NCBI GenBank assembly: GCA_913062595.1
Contig: CAJXWT010000005.1
Location: forward strand, 1 to 50,353
DNA: 50,353 nt
Source of the DNA: an uncultured Fidelibacterota bacterium
Lineage (GTDB): Bacteria; Fidelibacterota; Marinisomatia; Marinisomatales; TCS55
Direction of reading: 5' to 3'
Positions 9,782 to 18,298 of the stretch are shown here, piece by piece (positions within the stretch are counted from its first letter, which is position 1; every line of letters begins with the position of its first letter). Position numbers and translations under genes: made by a program. The notes under the pieces were generated by a model. It had not been told where the DNA came from. It did not search any database and was given only the letters and a program-made list of their open reading frames with translations.

Positions 9782-10627
9782 TCAAGTTGAAGCTATATCA
9801 GAGCTGATCTGCCATAATCTCTTTCCAGTATCCATATTTCTGGATTCCCGGGAGCTGGTCTTTGGTTGGCATTTATAGAAATACTTACCAGAAACTCCCT
9901 TGACCTCAGGCGCAGAACAAAGAAAGATACTGGTTTTTGCCCCCTCTTCCGGATCAATAGCAGAAATCCGTTGGGCAATCTTTACTACTGGACCAAAAAA
10001 CCCACCGATATTGTGCCCAAAATTTGTGGCCACAAATCCGGGGTGCAGACAATTAACTGTTATGTCTGCTGGTACCTTTTTCAACAATTCATAGGTGAAT
10101 AAAACATTCGCCAGCTTGGATTTTTGGTATGCTTTCCAAGCTTTATATTCTTGCTCACCATTCAGATTTTCAAAATCCATATCTACACCATAATGGGCAT
10201 CAGATGATACATTTACGATCCGCGCCGGAGCACTGGACTTCAGTAATTCCATTAATTTATTTGTAAGTAAAAAATAGCTCATATGATTAAGGGCAAAGGT
10301 CCTTTCCAGGCCATCACTAGTTAGTTCATGTTTGGCAAAATATCCGCCTGCATTATTTAACAGTATATCCAAACGATCATAGTGGCTGATTACCTGTTCA
10401 GCGAGATCGCGCACTTCCTGCATGACTGCCAGGTCAGCCATAAGTAAATCGATATTTTCATTCCCACTACTGGATTTTAATTCAGCCAGAACGGTTGCTG
10501 ATTTTTCGGGGTTTCGCCCAACAATAATTACCTTGGCACCCTTCTCAGCCAAAACCCTAGCCGATACTTTACCGATGCCATCTGTCGCTCCTGTGACCAG
10601 GCAAACTTTTCCGTTCATATCTGTCAT
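9782..10627 (-). CDS. Short-chain dehydrogenase/reductase (retinol dehydrogenase-like)
   Basis: A classical Rossmann-fold SDR of 281 residues. The cofactor motif TGATDGIG is at 12-19, NNAG at 91-94, catalytic Ser at 141-142 and the YxxxK motif at Tyr167/Lys171. The Arg after GRN (38-39) suggests NADP(H). The overall pattern (NHMSYFLLTN, SSDAHYG, and the Cys-rich end KYFYKCQP) resembles retinol dehydrogenase / WW-domain oxidoreductase-like SDRs, common in bacteria with unknown substrates. AAGGAAAATC precedes the ATG. It lies 27 bases after the metallo-hydrolase gene, so the two are probably co-transcribed. Confidence 0.9.
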   Translation of the reverse strand: MTDMNGKVCLVTGATDGIGKVSARVLAEKGAKVIIVGRNPEKSATVLAELKSSSGNENIDLLMADLAVMQEVRDLAEQVISHYDRLDILLNNAGGYFAKHELTSDGLERTFALNHMSYFLLTNKLMELLKSSAPARIVNVSSDAHYGVDMDFENLNGEQEYKAWKAYQKSKLANVLFTYELLKKVPADITVNCLHPGFVATNFGHNIGGFFGPVVKIAQRISAIDPEEGAKTSIFLCSAPEVKGVSGKYFYKCQPKTSSRESRNMDTGKRLWQISSDIAST

Positions 10628-10654
10628 GATTTTCCTTTTTGAGTATTAATATTA

Positions 10655-11611
10655 TTAAAAATTAATGATCTTTCCTTGTTCAGCCACCTGAAAACCAGCA
10701 TTATTAAGTACCTTCCTGGCATTACTTCCAGGCTGGTACAATGGATTGGTATGATTGAAATGAATAAAATGAATTTTCTGCTTTTCCTTTATAGATAAAT
10801 TTGCGAATAATTGCATACTTTCAACAACGAATGGGTGCGGGATTTGGCTCATATTCCTTCCTGGCAATTCAGTCCCATCAAAAAATGTAGCATCCAAAAA
10901 TAAATAGTCATTTCTTTCTATTTCCGCAACGATGTCTTTTTGCCAGAGCTCCCATTTATCAATATCCGGAATAAACAGTACTGATTTATTTGGTCCCGAT
11001 ATATGAAAACCGACAGTTTCAGAATATTCATCGCGGTGCGGTACCAAAAATGGTGTGATTTTAATTTGATCGTTAATATTTATAATAACCCCATCCTGCA
11101 ATAGTTCAACATTAATGTTCTTCTTCGTTACTAATTGACTCCAGGGACCATTATCTGTAAGGAAATTCATCATTCGCGGCATGGCGTAAACAGGTATTTT
11201 ATTAGCCCCCATAACTTCAAGCCCTAAATGAGCTAAACCCGTATAATGACCAACATGAGCATGGGTCAAAAAAATACCGGCAATATTAACCGGATTTTCA
11301 CTGGCCGTAACATCATTGATCATTTGTAGCTGCTCACGAAAATCAGGAGTTGCATCAAAGATCCAGCATCTATTTTTAGCATTATCTACAATTGCAATCG
11401 ATGAGACCCAGCGGCGCAGTTCAGGTTTATTTTTAGGACCAATACAACATTTCTTCAAACAACCTGCTTGTGGATATCCGCCATCCTGGGCAACACCCAG
11501 AACATAAATAAATGTCTGATCTGGTAACTGATCCGTATCCTTCCCAATATCACAGGAACAAAAAAATATAACTAAACTCGCAGATAATAGTTGTTTAACC
11601 AAAAAACGCAT
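10655..11611 (-). CDS. MBL-fold metallo-hydrolase, PqqB-like lipoprotein
   Basis: A metallo-beta-lactamase-fold protein of 318 residues with an N-terminal lipoprotein-like signal (residues 1-20, ending FFCSC). The Cys-rich stretch GVAQDGGYPQAGC and the paired cysteines at 55-56 are typical of a PqqB-related subgroup seen in Bacteroidetes-type genomes. The metal motif is HAHVGH (117-122): the Asp of the canonical HxHxDH is Gly, as in PqqB relatives, so metal binding may differ. Later conserved elements are FLDATFFDG and HFIHFNHTNP. No other pqq gene is nearby, so a role in PQQ synthesis is not supported. First gene of the four-gene minus-strand cluster. The divergent selenoprotein gene starts 75 bases away. 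Confidence 0.8.
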   Translation of the reverse strand: MRFLVKQLLSASLVIFFCSCDIGKDTDQLPDQTFIYVLGVAQDGGYPQAGCLKKCCIGPKNKPELRRWVSSIAIVDNAKNRCWIFDATPDFREQLQMINDVTASENPVNIAGIFLTHAHVGHYTGLAHLGLEVMGANKIPVYAMPRMMNFLTDNGPWSQLVTKKNINVELLQDGVIININDQIKITPFLVPHRDEYSETVGFHISGPNKSVLFIPDIDKWELWQKDIVAEIERNDYLFLDATFFDGTELPGRNMSQIPHPFVVESMQLFANLSIKEKQKIHFIHFNHTNPLYQPGSNARKVLNNAGFQVAEQGKIINF

Positions 11612-11686
11612 CTTTTACACTTTAAAAAAATATTGCTCTAAACAATTTGCACCGGAGAACTTACACAAATATGGATAAATTAGACT

Positions 11687-13747
11687 ATGGGCAGAGACTT
11701 CTTCCAAATTCTTTTACCTATTTTCATCATCCTTTCTTCTATTGCTGGTAAAAACCTCATAGTACACGGCAGGTATGACCCGCAGAACAGGGAACTGCTG
11801 GATGTAAAATTCTCCGGGAATACCATGATTATTACGGGCAATCTGAACGGGACAGAATTCTATGATATATCCGATTCGTTGAATCCTATTCATCTTGCCA
11901 ACCTGGAAATACCTTTTGGTAACCAAAATCGGGCCTTGCCGAACTTTATCGCTGCAATTTCTGATACCATACTTTATTTATCTTCCCGGCAACGGGGTAT
12001 TGCAATCGTTAATATTTCGGACCCCTCCAACCCCCAATATATTGACATGGTTACCCAACCAGCTGGTTCAAACTACAGCTATGATGGACTAACGGTTCGT
12101 GATTCAATTCTATATGCTGCCGCCCATGAACATGGTGTAATTCTTTTCAATATCAGTTCACCTGAGTTACCCACCTATTATGGCCAGATTAATACGGAAA
12201 ATGCCTGGGGTACAGCCTTTTTTGATTCTTTGCTGATTATCATGGATGGTGAATTTGGTTTTAAGATTATGAATATCGCCGACCTCTCTAATCCAATTAC
12301 AATAGCGGATGTGTTTACAGAAGGAGCAACAAAGGATATGGCCCTGGATGGAGATCATCTAAACGTAGCAATGGGTAGTGACGGTATTGCCCGCTATGAT
12401 CTTTCGGACCCTTCCGATCCACAATTACTGGCCACCTATAATAGTGCTGGCTTCGCCAATAGAATCGCCCTCTTTAATGGCAAGATTGCCGTTTCTGAAT
12501 GGCTGGATGTAAAAATCCTAGAATACAATGGCAGTGAAATCGAACTGGTTGGTTATAAAAATACCGGATATCGCACAATGGCCATCAATACCAAAGGTAA
12601 TGTCATTTATTCCGCAGAATGGCGTCATTTACAGGTGCTGGAATACGGATCCATTTCCGGACCAGACCTGGACCTTAGTTCCCACGATATCAGTTTTCCG
12701 GAAATAAATATCGGAGAACAAGATACTATGCTGCTTTACTTAACTAATAATGGCAGCGAATTACTTGTGTTTGATTACGACTATTTTTCCCATGCAGATT
12801 TCTCTACTTCAACTGAACTAAACACATTAGCCGCTGGAGATTCAATTGTAGTTGATATCATTTACACAAAGTCTGGCCAAAACGCCACGGGCGTGTATAA
12901 CATTCCATCAAATGACCCTGACGAATCTCAATTATCTTGCGATATTTTGGGCAATTATGATGGCGTAAATATTGGTATGACTGCACCAGACTTTACCCTG
13001 CCCATTGCAGCCAACGGAACGGGGAATTTTAACCTCAATCAGCATTGGTCAAGTGCTGGTGAAATTGTGGTTATTGCCTTCTTTTCTCCTGGCTGACCTG
13101 TATGCAGTCCGGAGTTATCGGACCTGGAAGTTTCAATTTGGCAGGAATACAGTGACGATGTTGTCACCCTCATCGGTATAACTGCAGTTAATGAAGGGCA
13201 GATCAGCCAATTTGTGATTGATAATGGCCTCACCTTTCCTATTTTAAAGGATACGCGTAGTGGTCCTGGTATCGGTACAGGTGTTATTTATGATCAGTAT
13301 TATATTCCAAACCAGGGCTCACCCTACCCACGGGATTTTATAATCGGGACAGATGGAAATGTGTATTACGTAAATAACGAAATTGATACAGAATACATGA
13401 TCGCTGTAATAGAAATGCTCTTGGCTGGAGAAAATGTAAGTATTAAACCTGGAGAGAACATTATCACTCCAGAAATACAATTGGTTAAAGCCTACCCAAA
13501 TCCATTTAACGGATCCACAAACATCATTTATACTTTGTCAAAACCAGGTAATGTATCCATAAATATCTTTGATTTAACCGGTCGACTGGTATCAGGATTC
13601 GATCGGGGATTACAGCAAGCTGGGCGTCAAAATCTGCACTGGTCACCGAGAAACCAGAGAGCCGCGGGATTATCTTCCGGAATGTATATATATCAAATTG
13701 AAACGGGTAAAACCATAACTGATGGTAAAATGCTGTACCTGAAATAA
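11687..13747 (+). CDS. Secreted selenoprotein: beta-propeller, ASH-like domain, Sec-containing redoxin, sorting domain
   Basis: A single reading frame of 686 residues if UGA at 13094-13096 is read as selenocysteine (residue 470). Order: signal peptide (1-21); about seven LVIVD-like propeller repeats (about 25-325) with recurring NISDPSNP-type turns; an immunoglobulin-like ASH/'choice-of-anchor' domain (about 326-430); a TlpA/AhpC-TSA redoxin domain (about 431-600) opening TAPDFTLP; and a C-terminal YPNPFN sorting domain ending MLYLK. The active site reads FFSPG-U-PVCSPEL. UGA replaces the first Cys of CxxC, the second Cys follows, and the presumed cis-Pro is in SPYPRDF. The frame continues intact for 216 codons. 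A hairpin follows the UGA. A nonsense mutation of a Cys codon cannot be excluded by this gene alone, but the second case nearby argues for selenocysteine. It would act outside the cytoplasm, probably at the cell surface. Confidence 0.82.
13105..13126 (+). promoter_or_regulatory. Candidate bacterial SECIS hairpin for the UGA at 13094
   Basis: Downstream of UGA the perfect stem GTCCG (13107-13111) / CGGAC (13119-13123) closes a seven-base loop GAGTTAT. An alternative pairing adds CAG (13105-13107) with CTG (13124-13126) and leaves one bulged C. The loop opens with G, 16 bases after the UGA. This matches the spacing and the loop-G rule known for bacterial SECIS elements. The folding was done by eye. 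Confidence 0.65.
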
Positions 13748-13760
13748 AATTTCAGGTTTT
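13737..13760 (+). terminator. Rho-independent terminator of the secreted selenoprotein gene
   Basis: Perfect eight-base stem ACCTGAAA (13737-13744) / TTTCAGGT (13750-13757) with loop TAAAA and a following T run to 13760. The stop codon TAA (13745-13747) lies in the loop, so the stem begins inside the last codons. It separates this gene from the convergent thioredoxin-like gene. Confidence 0.7.
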
Positions 13761-13766
13761 ACTCAC

Positions 13767-14360
13767 TTAGTCCTTGAACTTTATCCCGCAACCCAACGCT
13801 TTTGTTGATGCATATTTTATTGTACTGCCGGTCAGCATCGCATCGATAGCATCGGCGACATATGGTTTTTTCACTTTATGTGGTTTTTTGGCATTATCAT
13901 CGATTGCACCGCGATAAACCAGTTGGTCCTCTGCATTGAATAAGTAGACATGGGGTGTCCTGGTAGCACCAAATTCTCGAGCCAGTTTCGCACCGCTATC
14001 CATGGCATAATAAAAATTATATCCTTTGTCCTTAGCATGCGCTTTCATTTTATCCATGCTATCCACGGAGCCAAAAGTTGTTTCGTTAGAATTCAACGCA
14101 ATCATGCCCACACCTTTAGACTGATATTTCTTAGCTAGTTCAACATAGCGGTCTTCCCATTTAATAACCCATGGGCAGGTATTGCAGGAAAAAATAACCA
14201 AAAGGCCATTCTCTCCCTTTGCTTCGCCTAATGATACTTTCTTTCCGCTAATATCCATCATTTTTACATCTCCCAGCGGTAAGTCAGAACCGAGATCTAA
14301 TTCTTCTGCTTGAATACCAAAGCAAAGTAATAATGTGACTACAAAAATTAACTTTTTCAT
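13767..14360 (-). CDS. Exported thioredoxin-like / redoxin protein with CNTC active site
   Basis: A periplasmic thioredoxin-fold protein of the AhpC-TSA/redoxin type, 197 residues. A signal peptide (1-18, ending IQA) is followed by the redox motif C59-N-T-C62 in FSCNTCPWV and by TPHVYLF with the presumed cis-Pro. This 'CNTCPWV / CNHCPYV' group is widespread and poorly characterised. It starts eight bases after the stop of the Sec-containing TlpA-like gene, with AGGAGT five bases before ATG, so the two form an operon. It keeps an ordinary Cys pair, and a natural guess is that it exchanges electrons with the Sec protein. This is inference. Confidence 0.88.
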   Translation of the reverse strand: MKKLIFVVTLLLCFGIQAEELDLGSDLPLGDVKMMDISGKKVSLGEAKGENGLLVIFSCNTCPWVIKWEDRYVELAKKYQSKGVGMIALNSNETTFGSVDSMDKMKAHAKDKGYNFYYAMDSGAKLAREFGATRTPHVYLFNAEDQLVYRGAIDDNAKKPHKVKKPYVADAIDAMLTGSTIKYASTKALGCGIKFKD

Positions 14361-14368
14361 GATGACTC

Positions 14369-14860
14369 CTATAAATTTATTGCTTTTTCTACCGTTTCAA
14401 TGAAGTGCTTTTCATGTTTTGAATTTTCCCAATAATCTACTATTGATCCTGATAATTTACCAAACACAATTGTAAAGGGCAGACTGCCAGTCCATTCCCT
14501 ATGAAAACCATTGATAAATTCTTCCCCAGGTTGGTCCTTAATATAAGATTGACCACTCACATCCATCGATTTCAGAAAATCTTTTACTTGTTTTTCCTCT
14601 TCAAGCCAATCGGCACTTACAAAAATTACCTTCAGGTCTTGATTGTATTTCTTGCCTAAACTATGAACAAACGGAAACTCCGCCATACAGGGACTTCACC
14701 ATGTTGCCCATACATTAATCAAAACCGCTTTTTTTCCCTTCTCTTCCTGTGCAGCAGCAAGTACGTCCTGGGCTGTGGCTCGCTCAAGGTTCAAACGATC
14801 ACAGCCATAATTAGAAAACAACGCTAGGTAAATAACTATTAGTTTTATATTATAATTCAC
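14369..14860 (-). CDS. TlpA-like selenoprotein (WATW-U-SPC), membrane-anchored or periplasmic
   Basis: A thioredoxin-fold protein of the TlpA/ResA type, 163 residues if UGA at 14698-14696 is read as selenocysteine (residue 55). The active site is NVWATW-U-SPC: in TlpA-like proteins this position is the first Cys of WCxPC, and here only that codon is UGA. The second Cys (58), the following MAEFP and the cis-Pro in GSLPF are all present, and the frame runs on to TAG at 14371-14369. The start is uncertain. GTG at 14860 gives a hydrophobic N-terminus (IKLIVIYLALF) ending in a Cys at residue 20 with a poor lipobox, and no clear ribosome site is seen. It lies 27 bases after the aminotransferase gene and directly before the CNTC redoxin gene. 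A gene caller that stops at UGA would report only the C-terminal 105 residues. Confidence 0.82.
14670..14684 (-). promoter_or_regulatory. Candidate bacterial SECIS hairpin for the UGA at 14698
   Basis: Twelve bases after the UGA the sequence GGCGGA-GTT-TCCGTT can fold with stem CGGA/TCCG, extended by two G-U pairs, and a loop starting with G (+18 from the UGA). It is weaker than the element in the neighbouring gene. Both share GGAGTT starting at +15, partly because both proteins need a Glu codon there. The folding was done by eye. Confidence 0.45.
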
Positions 14861-14887
14861 TAGGTTTCAGAATGCTCTTAGTTAGTG

Positions 14888-16309
14888 CTATTTCAGTAAC
14901 TGAATCCGTTTACTAGCCGCTAATTCACCCTGGATCAAGTTACATATATAAATGCCAGATGCTACTGGCTTGCCAAATACATTCTTTCCATCCCACGTTA
15001 AAGTATGGCTACCAATACCAATGGTACCGCTTACTATGGTTTTAATTTTTCGACCAAGTGTATCATAGATAACCAAGGATACTTTTTCATCACTCAAAGT
15101 AGAAAATTTGATCGTACAACTAGAATTAAATGGATTTGGATATACTGTATGCAATCCGAAAATCGCAGGTTGAATATTATTAACAGTGGTCTGTAAATCC
15201 AATGCAGCGGCCAGGGCAGTTAAAAATCCATTCATTTCATCTACAGTGCCAGTAGATACACGCAAATGCTGAGGCATATCCCAACCAGTCCTAACCTGAT
15301 AACCAGAATCTGCAAGTGCATTCAGAACAGCGCCAGCGTCCGTGCCCGTATCTACCATGATATAATTGGTCTCTGATGGAATATATTGCAGTCCCAAGTC
15401 GGTGAAACCAGTGTATAAAATCGTTTTCGCATTGATATTAAGAGAAACAGTATCACTGATATGATCCAAATCATCCAAACCAGCAATAGCAGCAGCCTGA
15501 GTTGCCCGGCTCACAGTAGCATAAAGTTGTGTATCGCTTATTTCGTCAGTTAGTTCAGTTGATGCCAGTGTGTAACCCACTCTTGCCCCAGCCAATCCGT
15601 ACGCTTTTGATAATGTGCGTATAATTACGATGGCAATACCCTGATCTATATAGGGCACACAACTTTCATAGTTTGTTGTCTGGACATATTCATGATAGGC
15701 TTCATCAACACACACAACCACCCCATCAGGTACCTCAGCTAAGAATGAAGCCATATCATCCTTATTGATTATTCTGGCCAAAGGATTATTGGGATTTACC
15801 AATGATATTAATGTTGTATTATTTGTAATAGCACTCAGAATTCCATCCAGATCAATAATGTAATTTTCATCCACAGGTACATATACAACCGTAGCACCAT
15901 TTGCAATCGCCTCATTCGCTATTTGTGTATAAGAAGGTGTAGCTGTAATGACTTCATCTCCTGGTCCCAGGAAAGCATCAGCAACTTTTTGGATCATTTC
16001 GGTCGCCCCTGCACCCACACACACATTGTCCTGATTTAAATCAAAATTATCAGCCACTGCATTTTCCACATTACTATTTAACCAATCTGGGTAGCGGTGC
16101 GTCAAGGCTGCTTCATCTCGTAGCGCTGCTAAAGCCAAGGGAGATGGACCAAGCGGATTTTCATTATAACAAATTCGTCCAACATAATCATTAGGATCAA
16201 TCGTTGAAAATGGTCGTGCATGAATTCGGCCGACACCAGGGAGCACCATTGCACTAAATACAGCAGCTGAATGCACAAATTCACGCCTAGAAAGTGTTGT
16301 TTTACTCAA
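14888..16309 (-). CDS. Exported histidinol-phosphate-aminotransferase-like PLP enzyme with Tat signal and sorting domain
   Basis: A fold-type I, class I/II aminotransferase most like HisC. The PLP lysine is Lys235 in RTLSKAYGLAGARVGY. Further family marks are CYNENPLGPSP near the N-terminus, GAGATEM, PSYTQIANEA, NPNNPLARI and VDEAYHEYV. The N-terminus carries a twin-arginine signal (SRREFV, then a hydrophobic stretch to IHA). The C-terminal roughly 80 residues are a beta-sandwich sorting domain starting VYPNPFNS and ending RIQLLK. The combination implies a folded, cofactor-loaded enzyme exported by Tat and then moved to the cell surface. I prefer TTG at 16309 as the start, because ATG 16372 would overlap the upstream gene by 58 bases and give an unusually long pre-RR segment. 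No his genes are nearby, so a histidine-synthesis role is unlikely. Confidence 0.82.
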   Translation of the reverse strand: MSKTTLSRREFVHSAAVFSAMVLPGVGRIHARPFSTIDPNDYVGRICYNENPLGPSPLALAALRDEAALTHRYPDWLNSNVENAVADNFDLNQDNVCVGAGATEMIQKVADAFLGPGDEVITATPSYTQIANEAIANGATVVYVPVDENYIIDLDGILSAITNNTTLISLVNPNNPLARIINKDDMASFLAEVPDGVVVCVDEAYHEYVQTTNYESCVPYIDQGIAIVIIRTLSKAYGLAGARVGYTLASTELTDEISDTQLYATVSRATQAAAIAGLDDLDHISDTVSLNINAKTILYTGFTDLGLQYIPSETNYIMVDTGTDAGAVLNALADSGYQVRTGWDMPQHLRVSTGTVDEMNGFLTALAAALDLQTTVNNIQPAIFGLHTVYPNPFNSSCTIKFSTLSDEKVSLVIYDTLGRKIKTIVSGTIGIGSHTLTWDGKNVFGKPVASGIYICNLIQGELAASKRIQLLK

Positions 16310-16314
16310 TCCTT

Positions 16315-17343
16315 TTATCTGCTTTGAAATTGAGGGAAAAGCGAACCTAGATACTGGCCCGACCCAGAACATACAGGTGTAAAATCCGGTATATTATCAG
16401 GTATGTTATCAAAATCATCATTAATCTTATCATAAACTTCAGTCTTTGAAGCAAAACTATAGGCGGGAGGAATAAAGTAATTGATTGTTAAGGTATTTGG
16501 GTCGTAAATAAAATGATTAAGCGAGTCAACACCTAATTCCAAAGTGAAATAAACAAGAAAGGAATCATTTTCTTCATTCATAAAAGAGTAAGAATAAAAT
16601 TCACCAGATGAATCAATTTCTATATTAAAGGTATGAGTGAAAAAACAGGAAGTACCCTCATTAGGATAATAGGGTACACCATCACATTTTCCTTCCCAAT
16701 CTCCGAAAGTAAAGTAAGCCCCGGCATCAGGAAAAAATATTAATGCGGAATCATGGTCTGTTCCCCTATCAACAATATCCCATGTTATTATTGTGTCACC
16801 TGAGGTAGAATCTATTGTAAACCCGATAGTATCTAACCAGGTACACTCATCTTTTAATTCCCATAAACCCTTGAATAAGTAAAGATCCTCTAAAGACGCT
16901 GTTGTGCCGCCGGTGGTATCCACGCAGGGTGAACAACTGTTGTAGCATACTATATCCAGAATTAAAGAATCATTATCAGGTATTTCCAACCAGCGATTAC
17001 CTGTACCAGATAAGGCGCAAGGTAAAGTATCTATTACTTCTGCATTCCCACCCAGAACATTACTATTTAGATAAATATATTGGACTGTATCTCCGATGGC
17101 ACAGGAAAGTGTTACTTCATATACGCCATCATCATTTGAATCCAACATTTCTTCAATAGAACCATTGGGGGATTCCATTGTGCCGGCAATATGTACACCA
17201 TTAGTGGATACAGTTTCGTTGCCCATATCAACTCTGAATGTCACGTTGGCTTCTGTAGAGGATTCTCCATTACCATTACAAGAGGGATAAAACAGTAAAG
17301 AAAATAGCGAAATAGTAAGTACGAAAAATTTTATCCGAGGCAT
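16315..17343 (-). CDS. Lipoprotein with an N-terminal CBM20/AMPK-like beta domain
   Basis: Function unknown. A type II signal peptide ends in FYPSC (Cys22), so the protein is probably a lipoprotein. Residues about 32-120 start VTFRVDMGNETVS, continue NGVHIAGTM and have a DSNDDGVYEVTL segment. This looks like the glycogen/starch-binding-like beta-sandwich often found at the N-terminus of Bacteroidetes surface proteins. The rest (about 150-330) is acidic and Cys-containing (CTWLDT, GKCDGVPYYP, TSCFF) with many beta strands, and may form a second binding domain or a calycin-like fold. The gene lies directly upstream of the exported aminotransferase and may be co-transcribed with it. Confidence 0.65.
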   Translation of the reverse strand: MPRIKFFVLTISLFSLLFYPSCNGNGESSTEANVTFRVDMGNETVSTNGVHIAGTMESPNGSIEEMLDSNDDGVYEVTLSCAIGDTVQYIYLNSNVLGGNAEVIDTLPCALSGTGNRWLEIPDNDSLILDIVCYNSCSPCVDTTGGTTASLEDLYLFKGLWELKDECTWLDTIGFTIDSTSGDTIITWDIVDRGTDHDSALIFFPDAGAYFTFGDWEGKCDGVPYYPNEGTSCFFTHTFNIEIDSSGEFYSYSFMNEENDSFLVYFTLELGVDSLNHFIYDPNTLTINYFIPPAYSFASKTEVYDKINDDFDNIPDNIPDFTPVCSGSGQYLGSLFPQFQSR

Positions 17344-17394
17344 AGACTGAATCTAATAAATTAAACAAAAATTATGTATACCGGAATCAAAATG

Positions 17395-18279
17395 TCAATT
17401 TTCAGTTGCTAAATCAATCGCCTTTCTTGCTGCGCTGATATAATCAGGGTTTGATCCGCAGCAGGCACCGACCACATTGGCGCCAGAAGTAAGATATTTG
17501 TTGATTTCATTGGCAAATTCTTCAATGGTTAACTTTTCCTCAATGACCCCTTCCTTGGTTGGCATTGCCGCACCTACATTTGGATAAACACCCCAGAGAC
17601 CTTTCCAATTCGTCAAAAGTACATCAACAGCCTGCGCTGTTATACTACACAGGTTGCAGTTCAATAATACCATTTCAATCCCGTAGTCTTTTATGTCAGG
17701 GAGAACATTTGTTAAATCAGTCCCATCAAGTAATGCATTGCCATTTTTCAAAATCAGACTTAACCAGCGTGGTATTTGCAGATCCCCCGTCACAGATAAC
17801 GCAGTCTTTATTTCCGGCCAGCAGCCCATTGTTTCAAACAACAGGGCATCTACACCAGCATCCTGCAACCAAATGGCAAGTTCTCTGAATTCTCTTTGCG
17901 CAAATTCAACACCCGGAAATAGTTCAGGTTCATAGCAATCTTCCAGAGGCGCAATAGATCCAGCAACAATAATACCATCTCCTGCAGCTTGTCTGGCCAA
18001 TTTCACTGCCATTTCAAGACTTTCATGGGATCTCAGTCTCGCTTCATGCTCTGCATATCTATTATTTCTATATGCTCTTGGGGTGGTACGAAAAGTGTTC
18101 GTTGTTAAAATATCTGCACCACCTGTTAAATATGCTTTATGTATTTTTCGTACATAGTCAGGGTGGGTGAGATTTATGTCACCAGACCAAATCGGTAATG
18201 GTAAATCAAGTCCGACACGCATCAGCTCCGTACCCATCGCACCATCCAGTAATCGAACTTGATTATTGGAGCTGGTCAT
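17395..18279 (-). CDS. Homocysteine S-methyltransferase family protein
   Basis: A cytoplasmic (beta/alpha)8 protein of 294 residues in the homocysteine S-methyltransferase family (BHMT / MmuM / MetH N-terminal domain). The start LLDGAMGTEL and TTNTFRTTP are family signatures. The three zinc cysteines are visible, one in LLNCN (about 208) and two in GACCGSNP (about 274-275). The methyl donor (S-methylmethionine, betaine or another) cannot be decided. It follows the penicillin-acylase-like gene by 19 bases and may be in the same transcript. Confidence 0.88.
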   Translation of the reverse strand: MTSSNNQVRLLDGAMGTELMRVGLDLPLPIWSGDINLTHPDYVRKIHKAYLTGGADILTTNTFRTTPRAYRNNRYAEHEARLRSHESLEMAVKLARQAAGDGIIVAGSIAPLEDCYEPELFPGVEFAQREFRELAIWLQDAGVDALLFETMGCWPEIKTALSVTGDLQIPRWLSLILKNGNALLDGTDLTNVLPDIKDYGIEMVLLNCNLCSITAQAVDVLLTNWKGLWGVYPNVGAAMPTKEGVIEEKLTIEEFANEINKYLTSGANVVGACCGSNPDYISAARKAIDLATEN

Positions 18280-18298
18280 AGTTAAAGAAGCATATATA

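Noticed and set aside
10655-11611. PQQ biosynthesis role for the PqqB-like protein
   Set aside because: No pqqA, pqqC, pqqD or pqqE is nearby, and this lipoprotein subgroup is wider than PQQ producers.
13094-14698. UGA read as tryptophan (alternative genetic code)
   Set aside because: UGA ends normal genes in this window (for example at 20395, 42429, 46897 and 48448), and both internal UGA codons sit at a Cys position of CxxC, not a Trp position.
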